The notes below the pieces were generated by a model. It ran no database searches. It worked only from the letters and a program-made list of their open reading frames with translations, and had not been told where the DNA came from. Below are positions 62,547 to 64,000 of a stretch of DNA of 64,000 nucleotides, one piece after another (positions within the stretch are counted from its first letter, which is position 1; each line of letters begins with the position of its first letter). Made by a program: the position numbers and the translations under genes. The DNA comes from an uncultured Myxococcales bacterium (GTDB lineage Bacteria; Myxococcota_A; UBA9042; DTJE01), in the NCBI GenBank assembly GCA_937975765.1, contig CALJUR010000047.1:1-64000 (forward strand), in the 5' to 3' direction.

Positions 62547-64000
62547 TCAGGCCCCCCGTTCCGCGAAGCGCCCGCCCAGTTCCGGGTGGGACCGCAGCGC
62601 CTCCAGGCATCCGGGGTTGCGCAGTGCCTGGAGGTTCGCCGGCTGGCGCCCGTTCACCGCGTCGCGGGCCGCGCGTTCCGACATCTTGCCGTTGTGCGTG
62701 GCCGGCAGGTCGTCCACCGCCACCACCAGCGCCGGCACGTGGACCATCGAGGCCCGCCGGGAGATCTCCTTCTTGATCCGCAGGGTCAGCGGCCGGTCCA
62801 GCACCACCCCGTCCCGCAACACCAGCAGCAGCACCAGCCGCGTGCCGCCCGGCTCCTCCGGCGCGATCTGCTCGACCGCCATCGCCAGCCGGACCTCGGG
62901 GACGTCCAGCAGGATCGCGTAGATCTCGGCCGGCCCGATGCGGATCCCGCGGATGTTCATCACGCCGTCGCTGCGGCCCAGGATGCGGGCGCCGCCGTGG
63001 CGCGTCAGCACCACGAAGTCGCCGTGCGTCCACAGGCCCTCGTTCTGGGCGAAGTAGGCGGCGTGGAAACGCGCGCCGTCCGGGTCGGCGTGCAGGCCCA
63101 GCGGCCGGGACGGGAACGGGTTGCAGCAGACCAGTTCGCCCACGGCCTCGGCGGGCGCGTCCGGCGGGCGCAGCGAACGCACGTCCAGCCCCAGGCTGAC
63201 CGACTGGGCCTCGCCGCGATGCACCGGCAGCAGCGGGTTCCCCAGCACGAAGCAGCCCAGGATGTCGGTGCCGCCCGAGATCGACTGCAGCGGCAGCGAC
63301 CCGACGTTCTCCGCGACCCAGTCGTACAGGCGATCCGACAGCACCGAGCCCGTGGACTGCACGGCGCGCAGGCACGACAGGTCCGCGGCCTCGCGCGGCA
63401 CGAGCGCGGTGTCGCGGCAGTACTGCAGGAAGGCCGGGCTGGTCCCGAACACCGTCGCGCGCTCGTCGGCCACCACGCGCCACAGTGCGTCCGGGGTCGG
63501 GAACGTGGGCGACCCGTCGTAGGCCACGATCGCGGTGTCGGACGCCAGGGCCGACAACTGCCAGTTCCACATCATCCAGCCGCAGGAGGTGGTGAACAGC
63601 AGCCGGTCGCCCGACCGGAAGTCCGAGTGCAGGCGCTGCTCCTTCAGGTGCTCCAGCAGGGTGCCGCCGACGCCGTGAACGATGCACTTGGGCGCGCCGG
63701 TGGTGCCCGACGAGAACATCACGAACAGCGGGTGGTTGAACGGGACGCGCGGCCACGGGAAGGCGGGCAGCGCGGCGCCCCCGGCCTCCAGGGCGGCCAG
63801 CGTCGTCACCGGGGGCGGCAGCCCCCGCAACGCCTCGACATCGCCGTCCAGCGACACCAGCCGCCGGACCGTCGGCAGGCCCTCGACGACCGCGTGCAGC
63901 TTGTCGACCAGCGGCCGGCTGGCCCCCTGGTACGGGTGCGAGCCCGCCGTGAACAGCAGGCACGGGTCCAGTTGCCGGAATCGGGCCAGCACGGACTCGG
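62547..64000 (-). CDS. aacS: Acetoacetyl-CoA synthetase, N-terminus outside the window
   Basis: A member of the adenylate-forming family that activates acetoacetate with ATP and CoA. Motifs in the visible 484 residues: FVMFSSGTTGAPKCIVHG (P-loop), DRLLFTTSCGWMMWNW, LQSISGGTDILGCFVLG, GLWTHGDFVVLTRHGGARILGRSDGVMNIRGIRIG and the C-terminal Lys in THNGKMSERAARDAV. These patterns fit acetoacetyl-CoA synthetase rather than acetyl-CoA synthetase. The reading frame continues off the right edge; about 170 residues are missing. It points to ketone body or polyhydroxyalkanoate metabolism. Confidence 0.85.
   Translation of the reverse strand, partial: ESVLARFRQLDPCLLFTAGSHPYQGASRPLVDKLHAVVEGLPTVRRLVSLDGDVEALRGLPPPVTTLAALEAGGAALPAFPWPRVPFNHPLFVMFSSGTTGAPKCIVHGVGGTLLEHLKEQRLHSDFRSGDRLLFTTSCGWMMWNWQLSALASDTAIVAYDGSPTFPTPDALWRVVADERATVFGTSPAFLQYCRDTALVPREAADLSCLRAVQSTGSVLSDRLYDWVAENVGSLPLQSISGGTDILGCFVLGNPLLPVHRGEAQSVSLGLDVRSLRPPDAPAEAVGELVCCNPFPSRPLGLHADPDGARFHAAYFAQNEGLWTHGDFVVLTRHGGARILGRSDGVMNIRGIRIGPAEIYAILLDVPEVRLAMAVEQIAPEEPGGTRLVLLLVLRDGVVLDRPLTLRIKKEISRRASMVHVPALVVAVDDLPATHNGKMSERAARDAVNGRQPANLQALRNPGCLEALRSHPELGGRFAERGA

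Overview
This is a 64 kb chromosomal window of very high GC content (by eye about 70% or more). It is densely packed with bacterial genes, many overlapping by ATGA or GTGA. Gene content points to a free-living, metabolically flexible bacterium: multihaem cytochromes with YeeE/YedE sulfur transporters, a selenocysteine tRNA, a MinD/Mrp/NifX/DUF134 iron-sulfur cluster, a disintegrin-like Cys-rich secreted protease and a Fur regulator. This fits an uncultivated high-GC lineage of the old 'deltaproteobacterial' type (Myxococcota or Desulfobacterota-like) or a similar phylum. No 16S or ribosomal gene is present, so the taxonomy is a guess. I see no phage, CRISPR array, origin or complete insertion sequence.

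Layout. 0-3.5 kb: a truncated papain-like secreted protease, a lipoprotein, rsmH and a TetR repressor, all on the minus strand. 3.5-9.8 kb: a divergent RND efflux pair, a YgjP-type metallopeptidase, nikR and a DUF2804 protein. 9.9-15.8 kb: an overlapping operon of an ArsR regulator, an octahaem tetrathionate-reductase-type cytochrome, a heptahaem/cytochrome b fusion and two YeeE/YedE proteins, the second with a rhodanese domain lacking its cysteine. 15.9-24.4 kb: a ZIP transporter, a DsbA-like protein, a double methyltransferase, and two clusters of MinD-ferredoxin ATPases, NifX-like proteins, DUF5320, DUF134 and an Mrp-NifX fusion. The ZIP and DUF5320 promoters share an operator-like motif.

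24.6-35.5 kb: an MFS transporter, a 172 bp inverted-repeat element, then a LacI-controlled inositol operon in the order lacI, iolA, transaldolase-like gene, iolB, iolD, iolE, iolG and a PfkB kinase. No IolJ aldolase is present and the transaldolase-like gene sits in the operon, so it may do that step. 35.5-40.2 kb: tRNA-Sec(UCA), a methyltransferase, a PilZ protein, mnmE, a Fur-family regulator, tRNA-Gly(CCC) and a TetR repressor. 40.3-49.7 kb: a TetR-facing pair (a B12-binding mutase-like protein and an asparagine synthetase) followed by what looks like an ion/osmotic group: a ClC channel, beta-lysine acetyltransferase AblB, TrkA, TrkH and MarC.

49.7-64 kb: an opine-dehydrogenase-like protein, two overlapping cation/proton antiporters, then a cell-surface group (small membrane protein, PP-loop ATPase, two SGNH-type proteins, DUF5989, a GT-C-like membrane protein), a hybrid histidine kinase overlapping a response-regulator diguanylate cyclase, and a truncated acetoacetyl-CoA synthetase at the right edge. 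The most promising material for new biology is the sulfur/cytochrome operon (10-15.8 kb), the inositol operon with a transaldolase (27-35 kb), and the B12-mutase/AsnB pair (40-43.5 kb).
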